Shown here: positions 44,013 through 56,596 of the stretch, piece after piece
How positions within the stretch are numbered: position 1 is the first letter of the stretch
How the letters are laid out: every line of letters begins with the position of its first letter
Origin: Mytilinidion resinicola
Taxonomy: Eukaryota; Ascomycota; Dothideomycetes; Mytilinidiales; Mytilinidiaceae
NCBI RefSeq assembly: GCF_010093595.1
Contig: NW_022985438.1
Coordinates: forward strand, 1,264,785 to 1,328,784
Reading direction: 5' to 3'
DNA length: 64,000 nucleotides
The notes under the pieces: generated by a model
Databases searched by the model: none
Told to the model about the DNA's origin: nothing
The model's input: the letters and a program-made list of their open reading frames with translations, nothing else
Translations under genes and position numbers: made by a program

Positions 44013-45390
44013 GTGCCACTGTGGGGAGTGGCCCAAGGTGAGTTTCAGAATACCAGAATATGTCATTTCGCTGAATGCGGAGATTGGGTTGAAATCAAGC
44101 GTCTGAGCGAAGGGTACGTGCTGCTACAGGAGGTAGCACAAGCAAGTATCCAAGCTCCCGAAGAGATCTCATTCTGTTGAGGGCGCCTATTGCACTTGAG
44201 CAAGTTGCTTCAGCAATTACGTGTGTGCGGCCGTAGGGGATGGCCTAAGCATGCGTCCGAAATCCAAGAGCGATGTCAATTCTTTGAGAGCGCGAATTGC
44301 GTTGAGATCAATTGCTTCAGCAGCGGCATGCATGCTGCCGTATTGAGGTGGCCTAGGCCTGTGTCCACGTTCTAAACCATATGTCATTGCTTCGAGAACG
44401 GGAACTGCATAGCAGATATAGTGCCTCAGCAGTAAGGCAAATGCTGACGTAGGAGGTGGCCAAGCAAATCTCCGACTTCGGGGAAGGACGTCAACTGCCC
44501 GAATGCGGGATTTGTGTGGAAGTTCGCTGTCCGAGCGTGAGCCTGATGACCTGTTGACCTGCCCCTGGGTAGTTCAAGAAGTCAGGCGGGAATGGGAATG
44601 GAAAGCCGCGGAGCGACTACTCACTTTCGAAACAGTGCCTTGTGATAAGCTTTTTGCCATGCTCTTGCCGCTGTGAAAAGGGCTACGAATGAGTTCTAAG
44701 ACTTTGGATAGATTGTAAAGTATATGTCTCTTCCCATCAAGCGCAACTCGAGACTATTATCTTAAATCAGTGACAACGCCGTCAGTGGTGCTTCAAGAGA
44801 ACATACTAAAGGCTGACTAGGCTGCAATACTTCCAAGCCTTCAGAGTTGAGGTAACTCACGCTGGTAGTTTTGAGGAAGTGACGTCACTGCCAGTGGTGC
44901 TCCGACAGGTTTCCAAGAATCTAGGGAGGATGTCAATACCAGAAGCCTTCATATTCAGTGCAATTGGCCCAGGTGAACCCTACCGTATGCTGCCACTGTC
45001 GGGAGTGCTCCGCGACACTTCTCTAAAATAGAATAGGATTTAAAGTAGTCAGGCGTGCCGGCTCGATGCAGTTCACACCCGTCGGTGTGATAAGGTGATG
45101 TAGCTGTCGGTGGTGCCCTGCGAGGGTTCTAAGATTTCGAATAGCATGTTATCACCGCCCGCCATTGAATTCAAGATAGTGGTTCTCACCTTACGATGCC
45201 GCCGACAAGGATTCTCTAAGAGACTTCTCGAGTCTGAACCAGATGTCCAATCCAGATGACTGCTGACATCGTCAACAGTGCTCCCACACTCTTTCGGGAG
45301 CCTCAATGAGACGTGAAATAATCGTGTTGAAGACTCTGTAAGCTTGCCGGGCCACGCCTGACGACATCGTCTACAACTAAGAAAGAGGAA
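44013..45390. repeat. Diverged tandem array, about 14 units, period about 107 bp
   Basis: A core resembling ctgccactgtgggaggtggc recurs at about 44013, 44118, 44223, 44332, 44441, 44548, 44658, 44778, 44885, 44990, 45096, 45194, 45265 and 45355, mostly 105-112 bp apart. Between cores, units share a block like atgtcaattcttgagagc followed by ttgcgttgagatcaattg. Copies are strongly diverged from one another. Read on the minus strand some units translate to similar peptides (ILEPSQGTTDS and FLETCRSTTGSD), but stop codons and frame changes interrupt them. Either an old minisatellite or a decayed repeat-protein gene. Confidence 0.65.
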
Positions 45391-45597
45391 TAGAGATACT
45401 CAAGAATTTGGACAACGAGTTTGCATAATCATGCGCTGCTGTGCACACTTGTCTGCCGCTGCTTGAAATGCTTCGATATCTATTCAGCGCTCGGAAAGAC
45501 GCGCGAATTATACAATTTAGCCCGCCTAATGCATCTCTAGGCCACCTCAGACGACGCGCTACCGCCCACCGTTCACTCAAAAGGGAAGTGATACGTA

Positions 45598-45845
45598 CAA
45601 TGCCTTGTCATAGATATCCGTACACTTTCCTACCACTATTTGAGGGGTCCTAACGTACTAATAAAGACTAGGGGCGGCGGTGAGAAATCCAATGTACGTA
45701 CACCCTGCTGATGCTCTCTTGGCTGGCCTCGCGAGTCTACTAGGTGTCCAAAATGCTGAGCGTCTCTCATTCAGAATGCTGAAAATACTATACGGCTTCT
45801 CGTACAGCGGTAAACGGCTGTACGGATATCTATGACGAATCATTG
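45598..45845. mobile_element. MITE-like element with imperfect 27-bp terminal inverted repeats and TA target duplication
   Basis: The left end 45598-45624 (caatgccttgtcatagatat...) and the right end 45819-45845 are reverse complements over 27 bp with about three mismatches, including a perfect core gtcatagatatccgtaca. Both are flanked outside by TA (45596-45597 and 45846-45847). Weaker similarity continues inward for about 20 bp more. The element is 248 bp with no transposase. It differs in sequence from the 27.6-kb element, so it is a second family. Confidence 0.75.
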
Positions 45846-46398
45846 TACATAGGGATGTCTAAACTTAACAAAGCGCTACATGCAGTAGCATAGTAGTAAA
45901 TGCAGACGTACGACTCGAAAATACAGAGCGAAAAGACGGTTGTCACGTCAAAGAGAGGTCAAGCCATGATTACCAAATTATGAAAGGTTCTGTATTGGCT
46001 GTCCTAGTGTTAAGACCAGTCCGAGTATGATTTTGTGTTTTTCGTCCTTTCACACAGAATTGGTGTCGAAGCAGTGCCAACATTCAAACGCCCAACCAGT
46101 CCCTCCATCATCCACCAACCAGTTAGCCCGCTCATCAGTCGAAGCAACACTCGATTTTCGTCGTTTTGTAGAAAATTGGTGTCGAAGTCACGATCACGCA
46201 GAGTTTCAGACAATCGCCCAGAGGCGTCATCCAAAGCAAGGAAGTAGGGAAGTGTGCAAGTGGTATGTGTGCTTGGGGGATTCTGTTTGTACAAACCTTT
46301 TCAGCGGGCAATGTCGAGCAAAAATCCCAACAGGCAAGTATTTGTCGAAAGGGCAAAGAGTCTAGTGTACTGTCGGACACGAGAAGTAGCTGCCGCAA

Positions 46399-46533
46399 GA
46401 AGGCGATCGAAGTTGCCGTGAAAAGGTGTCGAGAGTGCCGTGAGAAGGTGTCGAGAGTGCCGTGAAAAGGTGTCGAGAGTGCCATGAAACAGTAATCGGG
46501 GGTACTGTGAAGCAGTTATCGGGTATGCCGTAA
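46399..46533. repeat. 22-bp tandem repeat, about 6 copies
   Basis: Consensus unit aaggtgtcgagagtgccgtga. The central three copies are nearly identical; the outer ones are degenerate (aaggcgatcgaagttgccgtg at the left, agcagttatcgggtatgccg at the right). The gradient of divergence from centre to edge is typical of a minisatellite evolving by slippage. No coding frame is evident. Confidence 0.8.
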
Positions 46534-46791
46534 AGAAGCGTACGTTCGAATATCAGGTTCTCGTCAAAGACCGTAGGAAAACCGTTCGAACGTAGCTACT
46601 CAACTGTGTCAGCAAACTTCGCGATCAATGAGGGGGACTGGGCCGCTGAGAGGGCAGATACTTGTGTGACAAATTATGGTAGTCTTAACGGTTGCGAATG
46701 CTGAGCTGGGTTCTCCTGGGAAAAATGTGAGATGATGCCCATAGAAAAAAACCTTACCATCGAAAGATATCGAAGGGTACCGTTGATACGC

Positions 46792-48670
46792 TTACGGGAC
46801 CGAATTCGGGAACCGAATGTTATACATGGCATCAGAGACGGGCTCTGCGGTAACCATGTGGCCTGCGAAGTAGCGACCATTGAGGCCCTTGATTGCTTTC
46901 TCACCACCCGCGATCTCCGTAAATTTGACGTAGACTTCGCCCGGGGTCGACACCGGATCGATTCCGATATGGAGGACCGTGCCATAAGACTCATTGCACT
47001 CATCTCTGACCTCGGCGGCCAGTTCGGACTTCCAATTGGGTCCACCCCTATAACTCGTTAATATCTGCGTCAAATAATTAATCGCGTATACCTACTCTTC
47101 GACCTCTTCCGAGCCGTACATGTCTTTGAGTACAATACAGCGACTAGCCATGGGGGCCTCGACGCGAATCGCCTGGCGAGGATTTGGCTGGATCGCCTGG
47201 CGATTAGCACTAGTAGCGGGCGGATCCTCAATCCGGGCGAGCTTGCGCATGAGGGAGTCTCGGGAGTAGTTGTTGAAGTTGACACCCGCAACATCCGTGT
47301 CGTCAAGGGCACTAGCGCCGCCAGCTTTGCGGTCATTGTCTCGTCCACCGGTGCGATCAAAACTGCCGCCAGCACCACCAGCGTGGATGCCACGACCTCC
47401 ATGTCCCGAGAAAGCCGAGCCCTGGAACTGGGGCTGAGCCTGTCCGTTGAAGCTACGTAGCAGATTGGCTGTTGACTCCGGCGTGAACTTGTCGTTGCCA
47501 AGGCCGACGCGGATCGGGCGGCCAGCTAGTTCAAACCCGTTCATCTTCTCGAGAGCTTCTTTGGCCTGGGCAGGATCGCGGAATCTGGATGGTTAGTAAA
47601 GGAAGCTGAACAGAGAAATAGCTACTTACTGCACGAAGCCATAGCCCCTACTACGACCAGTTTCCTCCTTCTGCAGCTGGACAAACTCGAGCTCGCCGAA
47701 AGGCTCGAAGACGTTTTTGAGGTCCATCTCGGTGATGCTGAAGTGAACGTTGCCGACATAGAGACGGTGGAATGGAACGCCGCTCGCAGCGCTGGGAGCG
47801 CCCTCAGCACGCGCCTGGCGATTCTTCTCGGCTTCCGTATGTTGCGCAATGATTGGAACGCCCTTCAGCTTTTGGCCCGTGAGCTCAATTGCGGCCGCGA
47901 CAGACTCCTCGTCGAAGAATTCGACGTAACCAACGCTGCGCAAGTGTTAGTTGGGTGCTTGAAATGGAGATGGGATTGGTGAGATAAGCATACCCTTTCG
48001 AGCGTCCCGAGACGCGGTCCTTCACAATCTGGGCCTCCTTGACTCGACCGACTTTGTTGAAGAAGTCGAATAGGTGCCTAGTCTCAAGACGGGCCGCCAG
48101 CTGCTGGACGAAGACTGTGCGTCTGTCACGCTCGTCTTCGGTTAGTACCGGCTCCGGGGTCTTTCGACGCTTAGGGCTCTCGTCGCGGGATCCACGTCGA
48201 GCATAGCGTCCTCCGCGGTTATATCGATTATCTCGATCCCGAGGATAATCTCTATCTCGGTCACGGCGGCCACCCCGGGGTTGATAGTGTCGGTCTGGGG
48301 ACCTAGACCGGGAGCGGTTGTGACCTCCTCGATAGAAATCGCCGCGTCGACGATCATCGCGACGACGGGGCGAGCGTGAGCGGTGCCTATTGGAATGGTG
48401 AGAGTCACGGCTTCCACCGCTATAATGAGCATCTGTCATTTCGACATCGCCGTCTTCTGTCTTGACCTTGCTGCGGCTACGATCGCGACGGTGATCTCGA
48501 TCGCGGTCGCGGCCACGGGCGCGATCCCTGTCACGGTTATCATCGCGACGGGTGCCGTCTCGATGTTCATTCTTGACGGAGCTAGAATTTTTTTCCCGGT
48601 CGAGAGCGGCCGCAGCCGACGCAGCTTCCTCGAGAAGGGCCTCGATGTCAGAGAGTCCTGGTGTAGCCAT
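46792..48670 (-). CDS. RBM39/Rsd1-like splicing factor (CC1-like family)
   Basis: Four exons, complement of 47994-48670, 47630-47935, 47096-47584 and 46792-47047; introns 58, 45 and 48 nt; 575 aa. Residues 1-175 form an Arg/Asp/Ser-rich RS-like region. RRM1 spans about 184-260 ([25 protein letters not shown]), RRM2 about 281-358 ([28 protein letters not shown]), then a linker with LMRKLARI, and a C-terminal U2AF-homology-type RRM ([30 protein letters not shown]) carrying the RYF signature that binds ULM peptides. Fission yeast Rsd1 and human RBM39 link SR proteins and U2AF at the 3' splice site. Nuclear. Confidence 0.92.
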
Positions 48671-50242
48671 TGTTGGAAGTGAAATTTTGTGTGTGGGGAG
48701 TAATCACTGCCGCGAGTGTCAGAGTAGGTGCAGATTCTTCCGATCTGGTTGCTATCACACCCTTGCGTGTTGACTGTTGAGCAAGCTTCGAGGGAAGCTG
48801 CTGATGAAAGCAGAAAGCAGAGAGCAGAGAGCAGAGAGCTGTGTAAAAGCAGTCGAGGACTGGGTCTTCAAGTGCAGAGAGAAAAGGTTGTGGAGGAGGA
48901 TGAGGTTCGGTGGTGTTGTTGTTGGAAAGCGGGCAGAGAAGTGAGGAGGTTTTGATTCTGCGGCCGAAAGTGGGACAGTTTAGCCGGGTCCAGGTGACTA
49001 AGCAAAACCGGGCCTAACTAAACAGCCCGCAACGCCTGTCGATCTTCGCTGGTGCCTAGTCCGCACACGTGACGTTAATCTGCAGCGTGTTCACGGAAAC
49101 GGCGAAGTGGGTAGGGGCACAGGTAGGATTCATGAAGGCCAAGGATATTGAAGCTCTCTGAGCGTATGCTTTCTGTCTTGTCCTCTATCGAAGATTGCCT
49201 AGATACGATGCCTTGATCACGTGCCGTTCTCCGATATCTTTAGATACTCTTAATTGAAGCGCGCAGCAGGCAGAACCGCAGTGGACAGAGGTCTCCACAG
49301 TCTCAAAGTATAGGGCCTCTCAATATCCCTCTAGAGGTGCATCGCCGACTCGCTACCGTTTTGTCCTCAAAACCGCTATATCTTTATGCGGGCTGCCGAA
49401 AGAACTAAACCATCTCTCAACAGGGCAATGGATAAGAGTGACCATTATTTCAAAGCAGACCATCGAGGAAGCTTTAAAATCTCCTATAGCGAGAAGCCTA
49501 ACGTGGTTGCGGAGCACTTGAAAACACCGCTCACGCCCAACGGCCGCGTTCTAACATCAGAGGAATTCGGCTGGTGATTCCTTATGCCCTACGCGGTCAA
49601 TATGGAGACGTCGAGTTGGGGAGCAGTGCAAGAAGCTCCCTTTATCGAGCGGTCTACGAGGTAGATGGTTGTGGTTTAGAAGCTTCTGGGTCGAACCAGG
49701 GGCCAGTCTTCCAAGATGGACAGATGCGATGTGGAGATAGGAACAATGGCTTTAGCCTACGTTGCAGTCAATCTCCTAGCATGTTCGGAGCAGTCTGGGG
49801 TTGAAATTATGGACCATGATGGGAAAGAGACGTAAGCTTCGGTGAAGGTGCATTCCCAAACTCTGACAATCTTCGACGCAGATCCATTGAAGTCCTATCT
49901 CATAGCTAGAATATGTTCCCACGAACCTAAATCGCAAGAGATTTCCTAAAAAGGTTAGCCAAAGATAAACGAGGGTGTTTCCCAAGTGCCACAGTTGATG
50001 CAAACAGATTCTGCAACGGCAGACTACCAGCTGCAAATTATATTGATACTATGAGCATCAGGATGAGGAGCGAATGAATCCCCCAATGCTCTGCCAAACC
50101 CCAAACCCCCCTCAAACGAACAACGTAAACGAATGCCGGGCTATCATTACATTACCACAGAGCCCAACCTAGCCCGATCTAACCCATGACGCCGACCCAA
50201 TGATTCCAAACTTCTCCAGGACACGGACTATACATGAGAAGA
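48671..50242. other. Intergenic, no gene seen
   Basis: About 1.6 kb between the splicing factor start and the 3' end of scs7. Purine-rich short repeats (gcagaaagcagagagcagag) lie at about 48817-48840. No gene recognised. Confidence 0.4.
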
Positions 50243-51532
50243 CTAAGCCGCCTTCACGATCTTAGGCTGCTCCATTACCAGCTCCGTGTTGAAGACCCAG
50301 TCCCAGAATCGGCTGGTCACACCGAAGCCGTTCTGGTAGTCGGCGAAGTGGTGCTTGAGGTGGTACTTCTTGAGCGATCGGTACCACGCTGGTAGGCTGG
50401 TTTTTGTTAGCGGTGGCCATGCACTCGGAGTTTGTAATACTTACTTTCGGTGGTGGAGGAAGTAGTGGGTCAGGTCGTAGCAGATGTAACCAAAGATGCC
50501 ACCACTAAAGACTGTAGTTGCGGCATACTTGTTGTAGGAGAAAACGAAATGTGCGAGCCTGTAGAATGGTGTGGCTAGAACAAGGAAGAGAGCAGGCGGC
50601 ATGACAAGGCGATATTTGTCCATAGGAAGGTAGTGATGTATGCCGTGGAGGAGGAAATGTAATGTAAAAGCAAAGCGATTGTCGGGTAGGTAGCTAAGAG
50701 ACAGTCAGCATCTGGTACACGAATCTAGAGCAGAGACAACTTACTAGTCAAGGTGGAACAGGAAACGATGTAGAATGTATTCAACAAGAGTCCATAAAAA
50801 GAGGCCCAGGGACCAATATGCAGCCGCCTCCGGTACGCTTCCAAGGTTTAGGAAGCCTATAAAGGTCCCATACATCACTGGAGGTAGCCAGATGGTTGGA
50901 ATCATCCACCAGGCGGTCTTGCTGAAAGGTTCCAGGAAGTTTCCAAACAACGGTGCTGAATCTCCTCCCTTGTAATGTCTCGGCCGGTGGACCTGCTCAA
51001 GATAGAACTGCTTGTTGAATTTGCTCCTGATCATCTGCATGAATAGCGGCTTGTTCAGGTCCAAGAATTTCCATGTCTTATAATCGTCCGTAAGGTCAGT
51101 TTCCTTCGACAAGTCCTCCTCGGTAGACATTCCAGTAGCAGCATAAAGCGGCTCCGTTGCCACTCCATTTTCAGCTCCATTCGCCTTGAGGTCTGCCATG
51201 CCCTCCTTCGACGGCGGCAGTGGCACGATATCATCGGGGTGCTCGCTTTCCGTCACGGCGTCCAAGACTTTCTCGGAGACGACGAAGCCCACGAGGCATT
51301 CATCTAGAATCTCGTATGCAGCCTCGGAATGATCGTGCGAGATCTCATCCTTCATTATCGCCCCAACGTCCTGCCCTCCGTGCTCCAGGATAAGGTCGCC
51401 ACCACCGGGATGGCCTTCGAGGAAGTCCGTGACATCGTAAATCTTGGTGCCTATCGTGACATAGCACGACTTGGAGGTGTTATGGGCCTGGACGTCCGCG
51501 ATCGTGATCGTGGGTAGTGTTCTGGCAGGCAT
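50243..51532 (-). CDS. scs7: Sphingolipid fatty-acid 2-hydroxylase
   Basis: Three exons, complement of 50745-51532, 50445-50693 and 50243-50396; introns 51 and 48 nt, both GTAAGT; 396 aa. An N-terminal cytochrome b5 domain carries the haem ligand motif HPGG (residues 41-44; DVTDFLEGHPGGGDLIL) and a second His (ISHDHSE). The C-terminal membrane hydroxylase has the di-iron His boxes: HRFLFH, HFLLHGIHHYLPMD, HYFLHH and KKYHLKHHF, with hydrophobic segments between. It hydroxylates the alpha carbon of very-long-chain fatty acids in ceramide in the endoplasmic reticulum. I chose the ATG at 51532; an in-frame ATG eight codons upstream is possible. Confidence 0.95.
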
Positions 51533-53103
51533 GATGGCGAGGGATGATACGGTCAAGTCGGAGGAGTGAAGGATGGTCGCCGCAGAGAGAGGGTATGCAC
51601 TCTAGGAAGGTGGCGGAACGATCGGAAGTATGCGCAAAGGAAGGGAACTGGCTTAGCAGTTCAAGGAGCTCCTTAAGGAGTCGTGGAATTAGACGGGAGG
51701 AGTGCACATGGGGATATCTCGAGCATGAGATGATGGCGAGACGTTGGCGCGACTTCGTCCTAGCGCGACTTCTCCCACCAAGGGTTTGCCCTGAACGATC
51801 AGAACTCCGTCAGGGGCAAATTAGATACGACCCTTCCTGTACAAAGCTATCCGGACGGGCCGGCGAAAGCATTCAGCTTCTCCGCGCGTGGTTGGAAAAC
51901 ACAAGTCGCATCATATCTTTATGCTAATCGACTTTAGACTGTGAGTACTCGAGAACTTGCATTAGAATACGAGATGCTATCACTTTCTCAACTCAACACT
52001 CGCATTTCAAGCTCACAAGCACAAAAATAGATAGAACAGCAATATTTCACCTTGACATTGCTGAGAAAGACGCTTTCTGTCCTTAGAACAGATACTTGGG
52101 ATCAAATTTTCAAACATTTCCACTCTAAACCCCAAATCCACACCATCACGTGCGCAGTACAAACCACCTGGATAGCATGCAATCCCTCTTATCACCTGGT
52201 ATATTGACTAGATCCAAACCATCCCCATCCTAACGCAGATCAAACCCACTCTTCCGCTCTCCAAAGGTACCCGCAACCGTCACCGGATCTCCCACCCGTG
52301 GGCCTCCATCTACGTATCACACCCTAACCCGGATATACTCAATAATACACTCACCTGAGTACTCCAATGTACATACTGTAGCAGCCCTATCACACCTCCC
52401 CCAGGACCTGAATTACACCATCCCCTCAGCCCCTAGCACCCTTCCGCCCGTCAAGCCCCCATCCCCGTCAATATCAAACGCAGTAGCGAGGTAGCATCCC
52501 ACGTCCCGAGTACCCCCCTCTACGTAATTCTAACCTTAAGACCCCATTCCACTTACGCAGTCAATGGGGCACAGCACGTACGGCACAGCTCAGCAGACCA
52601 ACCAAATTTCACCAGCAAAGCAGTCCTCAAAGGGCCCGCATCTGAAACGCTTCTTCGCTTTCACCATCTACCCAGACTATTCCTCGCACATATACCGCCA
52701 CCAGTCTTCCCCGTACTCTAAGCATGCAGTAACCAATCTTATCCCCGTTCCTTACTCCAAAACGCCCTTCCCATGATCTCCGAGAAATATGAAAATGGTT
52801 CCACTGTATCGACTGGGACAATGAGAATAGTCTGCTATATCGACGGTTTGACGTGATGATATCCTTCAAGCTCCGTTCCCAAGCCTATATCGCCCCCGTT
52901 TTCCATGTCGTAGAATGCATGTTCAGAAGCCAATCGTGACACCGCCCACCCACCAACCAATCATCCATCCATAAATGCAAGAATTTCGCCCCTTCCTTCA
53001 GTTCCGCCAACGCTTATGCCCAAGACCAGCCCAAGCCAAACTCAGCCCAAACACCTCCCAGAACCAACTTTTCCGTTTTACCAAATTCACCCCCCCGCGC
53101 ATC
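51533..53103. other. Intergenic, no gene seen
   Basis: About 1.6 kb. The right half (52200-53000) is C-rich on the plus strand, with many short ORFs and no recognisable product. Confidence 0.4.
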
Positions 53104-55520
53104 CTAGCGCTGTTCACCATTCCCCTGCATCCAACACGGCGCACTCCCATCCTGCGCCGCGCTCTGAAAATCATAGTCCCCAATCCCAAACGGCGTCTCC
53201 AGCATATCCGGCAAGTTCGTATCCCACATCATGTCGTCCCAGAAGCCGGACAGGTTGCCCATGCTCGCCGGATCCGGCCACGTGCCCATCCCACCACCCA
53301 TGCTGCCCAGCCCAGCCGTTACGTCCTGCGGGACGCCGTTCGCATCGAGCCCCTCAACCCCTAAGAAGCTGTTGTCGTTGTTGTTGGTATAGTGTGCCGA
53401 TTGCGCCATCGTCTCAGCAGCTTCAGCGGCAATCTTGTAGGCGTCGTAGAGCTTCGAGACGGCGTCGGCGGAGCGGCGCGCGGCGATGGAGTAGGGCGTG
53501 ATGCGCGCGAAGAAGGACAGGGCCGTCTCGACCGTGGCGCGCCACTTGTCGATGTCGTCTGAGTTGGAGGCGTCGCTGAAGAGGGAGATGAGGGGCACCA
53601 TGGAGGCCTGGAACGCGAACCAGCACGCGTTCCAGCCCGAGATGAGATCATTGCTGCACTCGGCGGCCATGTCTTCGATCGTCTTGGCGGCGATGAGGCG
53701 GCATTTGCCCACGGCGACTTTTTCTTCGGCGGACAGGGCGACGAAGGGGGTGCGGCGGAGGGCCGTGGAGAGGAGGACGGGGCGGTGTAGGACGATACGG
53801 ATGTTTTGGAGACGCCATTTCATGACCAGCCGTACGCGTTTGAGGAAATCGGGGCAGGGCTCTTCGGTGTTGGCGAGGATGGAGGGGAGGTCGTCGTGCC
53901 AGCGGACAAGTTCGGCGTCGAATTGGGCGAGCTCTTCGAATTTCAGAAGCGGTTGCTCGACGAGGCGGTCTTGGATTCGAGTGCCGATTTTGCAGAACTC
54001 GCTGGCGTGTATTAAGGGGAGGATCTTGAGCTGCTCGATGTATTGAGCGCTGTTTGGTTGCGCGAACATGTGTGCATGTAACTATGTTAGCGTAATTCAT
54101 GGAGATATACAGATTGAGCAACGTACAGGATTCGTAATCTTCCCAGGTAAGTTCACTGTGATGGATGCGCCCATTCTACCAAGAGAAGGGCGGCCTATCG
54201 TAGTGGAAGCCCACGAATCCAGGCAAAACAAGCTCCACCATATCCTCCTCCTCATTTCCGGAGAGATCGAGTCAGGTTCGCCATGTTGCATGATGCTGAG
54301 TGTGTTCCCACTGCTGTGGTGCGCGGGATCCGCGTACTCTCGATGTAAACCAAGTGCAGTTGCCATTCGCAACGTTCCTCCCATCAGAGAATGAGCTTCG
54401 TTCGGTCGATTGAGATAGTGCATGTAGTAGCCGCTCATCATACCCAGCGCTTGCAGAACTTCCAGGTTACCGCTGCCAAAGGATTCCAGAGAAAGGTGTT
54501 GCCGTGACCGCGTGAAGTAAGAATAATGTGCTTCGTTATCTGCCGTTGAAGATGCGAGAGAGCCAAGTGCAAAGACCATGTTTAGGAGAGCTAGCCAAGG
54601 CGAGTCACTCCGTTCGCCGTACAAATAGGTTGTCCAGAATTTGCGTTCATCGATCATGGGAAAGAAGAGGTGTACGCGTTCGAAGTAGCTTTCAATCAGC
54701 GCCTGGCCTTCTTTTCCAGGTGGAACAGCGCCGGGACTTTCTTCCGCAATCCCTGGGGGAGGAGAGTTGGTCCGGCTGGGCAATGCAGTGTCGTTGTAGC
54801 TGTGGGCGATGAACGGCCGTGCTTGAGGCGCACACTTCACAATGACTTTCAACGCAGCAGTGATTGACGAGATGCCCACATAGGAGGAGAGGCGGTCCAC
54901 GGACATGGACAGCCCGTTCACATCGTCGGAGATGCCCTGGATCTTGTCCTGGTGCTTGCGGGCCTCGTCCCACTCGGGGTCCTCTGGCGGTGCCTGCTCG
55001 AGGGCCTCGAGACTATCGGCGCCTTCGGAATGCGGAGTGGCCTCTTGCTGCGGGATCGATGTTGAGGGCGAAGTGGTGGATTGAGCAGGCAGTGATAATG
55101 CTAGCTCCAAGAGCTCTTCACGGGGCATAGACAACAACGAGTCAAGGTCCTTGCCGGGAAACAAACAATTGATAACACTGCGATACCGATCGACTGAGGA
55201 AGACAGCTTGTCCACGAGCCTGCACTCGTTCAGCACAACAATCACGCTTCATAGTGCAGAAAGTCTTACTTGCGGGACGGCACCACGCGCTGGGCAGGCT
55301 TCGAATAGGCGCAGGCCTCGGGATGCTGGTACCACCTGCACTGGCCACAGGGCTGAGTGCCATCACAGCGAATCTTGCGACGCCGACACTCGACACAGGC
55401 GTTGCTCGTGGAGATGCGGCGCGAGCCCGTCGACCGCGCGGCGGGCTTTGCCTGCTCGCCAAGATCACCAGCAGATCCCGGCGACCGCAGGGCCACGGAG
55501 CTCTGGAAGGTGTGGAACAT
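53104..55520 (-). CDS. Zn2Cys6 transcription factor, CLR-2/ClrB/ManR-like
   Basis: Three exons, complement of 55270-55520, 54127-55219 and 53104-54081; introns 50 and 45 nt; 773 aa. Residues about 38-66 form a Zn2Cys6 cluster (ACVECRRRKIRCDG, then C-x2-C-x8-C), followed by the linker VVPSRKLVDKLSSSVDRYRS. A fungal_trans domain lies at about residues 250-450 (ESYFERVHLFFPMIDERKFW, MRRRIWWSLFCLDSWASTT, GRPSLGRMG). This cluster and the LDSWAST-GRPS block resemble regulators of cellulose and mannan genes (CLR-2 in Neurospora, ClrB or ManR in Aspergillus). The next gene, in the same direction, is a beta-mannosidase. The ATG at 55520 is chosen because homology starts after it; the frame stays open upstream to 55841. 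Confidence 0.8.
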
Positions 55521-56596
55521 CGGGGCCAGCAAGTTGGTACTCGGGAGTTGTGCCGCGTGGAGAAGAAGCGGATCAGCTCGGCATGCCGCACGAGACGTGG
55601 CCGAGATGCGCAAGGCTGGTACCGTGGACGAGTTGGTGCAGACCACCTGTGGAGAACCTTGAAGAGTCTGTCCGACGGGAGCCGCGGCGAGGCTAACGGC
55701 CGACTTTGGCACAGGTGATGGCGCGTATTGGGGTGGAAGAGGCGGGATGGGCAGACTCGTCCAGCAGCGTGTTACTAAAGTATTTCTCCATAGTCCCCGC
55801 AGGATAGCCCCTCTCGTGGCCGCCGCTAGAAAGCTGGGCATGCCGGGGACAGTCAGTCCAGCGCGTTTGATATGTGAGCGGCGCCCCGAGCTCTGCGGCG
55901 TGACAGAACGCCCAAGCGAGATTCCCGTCGAGAAGGCCCGCGGGCCAACGACGCGGGAAGCCAGTCAGCGGCAGCAGGGTGGCCGCAAAATCTCCACAAA
56001 AAAAGAGTGACGGCCGTGGAGCCACCCCGCCATTCCAACGGCTGAGCTCCGGACCGCTGGCTGCTGAATCGCAGCCTCGGTCAACTCCACGTGAACCACA
56101 CCACGGGAGCAGGTCCCGGGACGCTACCGGGACGTCCAGCACGCCAGCACGCCTGCACGCCTCGTGTAGAACAAATCTCAGGCCCCTTGAACCGTGTATC
56201 CTCGCTGCAGTCAGACGGCTGCCATGTTGATGTCCGCATCATACTAGCGTCCTCACACAACGCGACCCGCGTGGGCCATACCGAGCCTTCGAATCATGCC
56301 AGGAACCTTAATTGACACATCACAGTAGATAGCGCCTGATATCGCCCTTCCCCCAATGTCCGAACGCCCTCCTGCACTGTGCCTTCGTTCCCCAACCCTT
56401 GCCCAAGTGGCAGATCCAACCACAACGCCTGGCGTCAGATCATCGTCGCCGTCCAACCAAGCTCTCCGCCAGCGCCGCTCAACAACCTTTGCGAGCCGGT
56501 GCTGCCAGCAGGCGAGACCCCAGACACTTCCCGCAACCGGGCGAGCGAGCTGCATCTGCAGTGCATTGCAGTGCGCTCGTCATCTGCGCCGCCGCA
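55521..56596. other. Spacer between regulator and beta-mannosidase genes
   Basis: This 1076-bp stretch includes the promoter of the Zn2Cys6 gene. It is GC-rich with overlapping ORFs on both strands, none with family features. I found no exact CGG-N11-CCG here; one CGG-N12-CCG (cggcgaggctaacggccg) occurs near 55685-55702. Confidence 0.4.

Larger units (their letters stand above)
43281..46791. other. 3.5-kb gene-free region with several repeat types
   Basis: No gene is supported in this stretch. It holds a diverged ~107-bp-period array (44013-45390), a MITE-like element (45598-45845) and a 22-bp tandem repeat (46399-46533), each listed separately. Confidence 0.55.
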
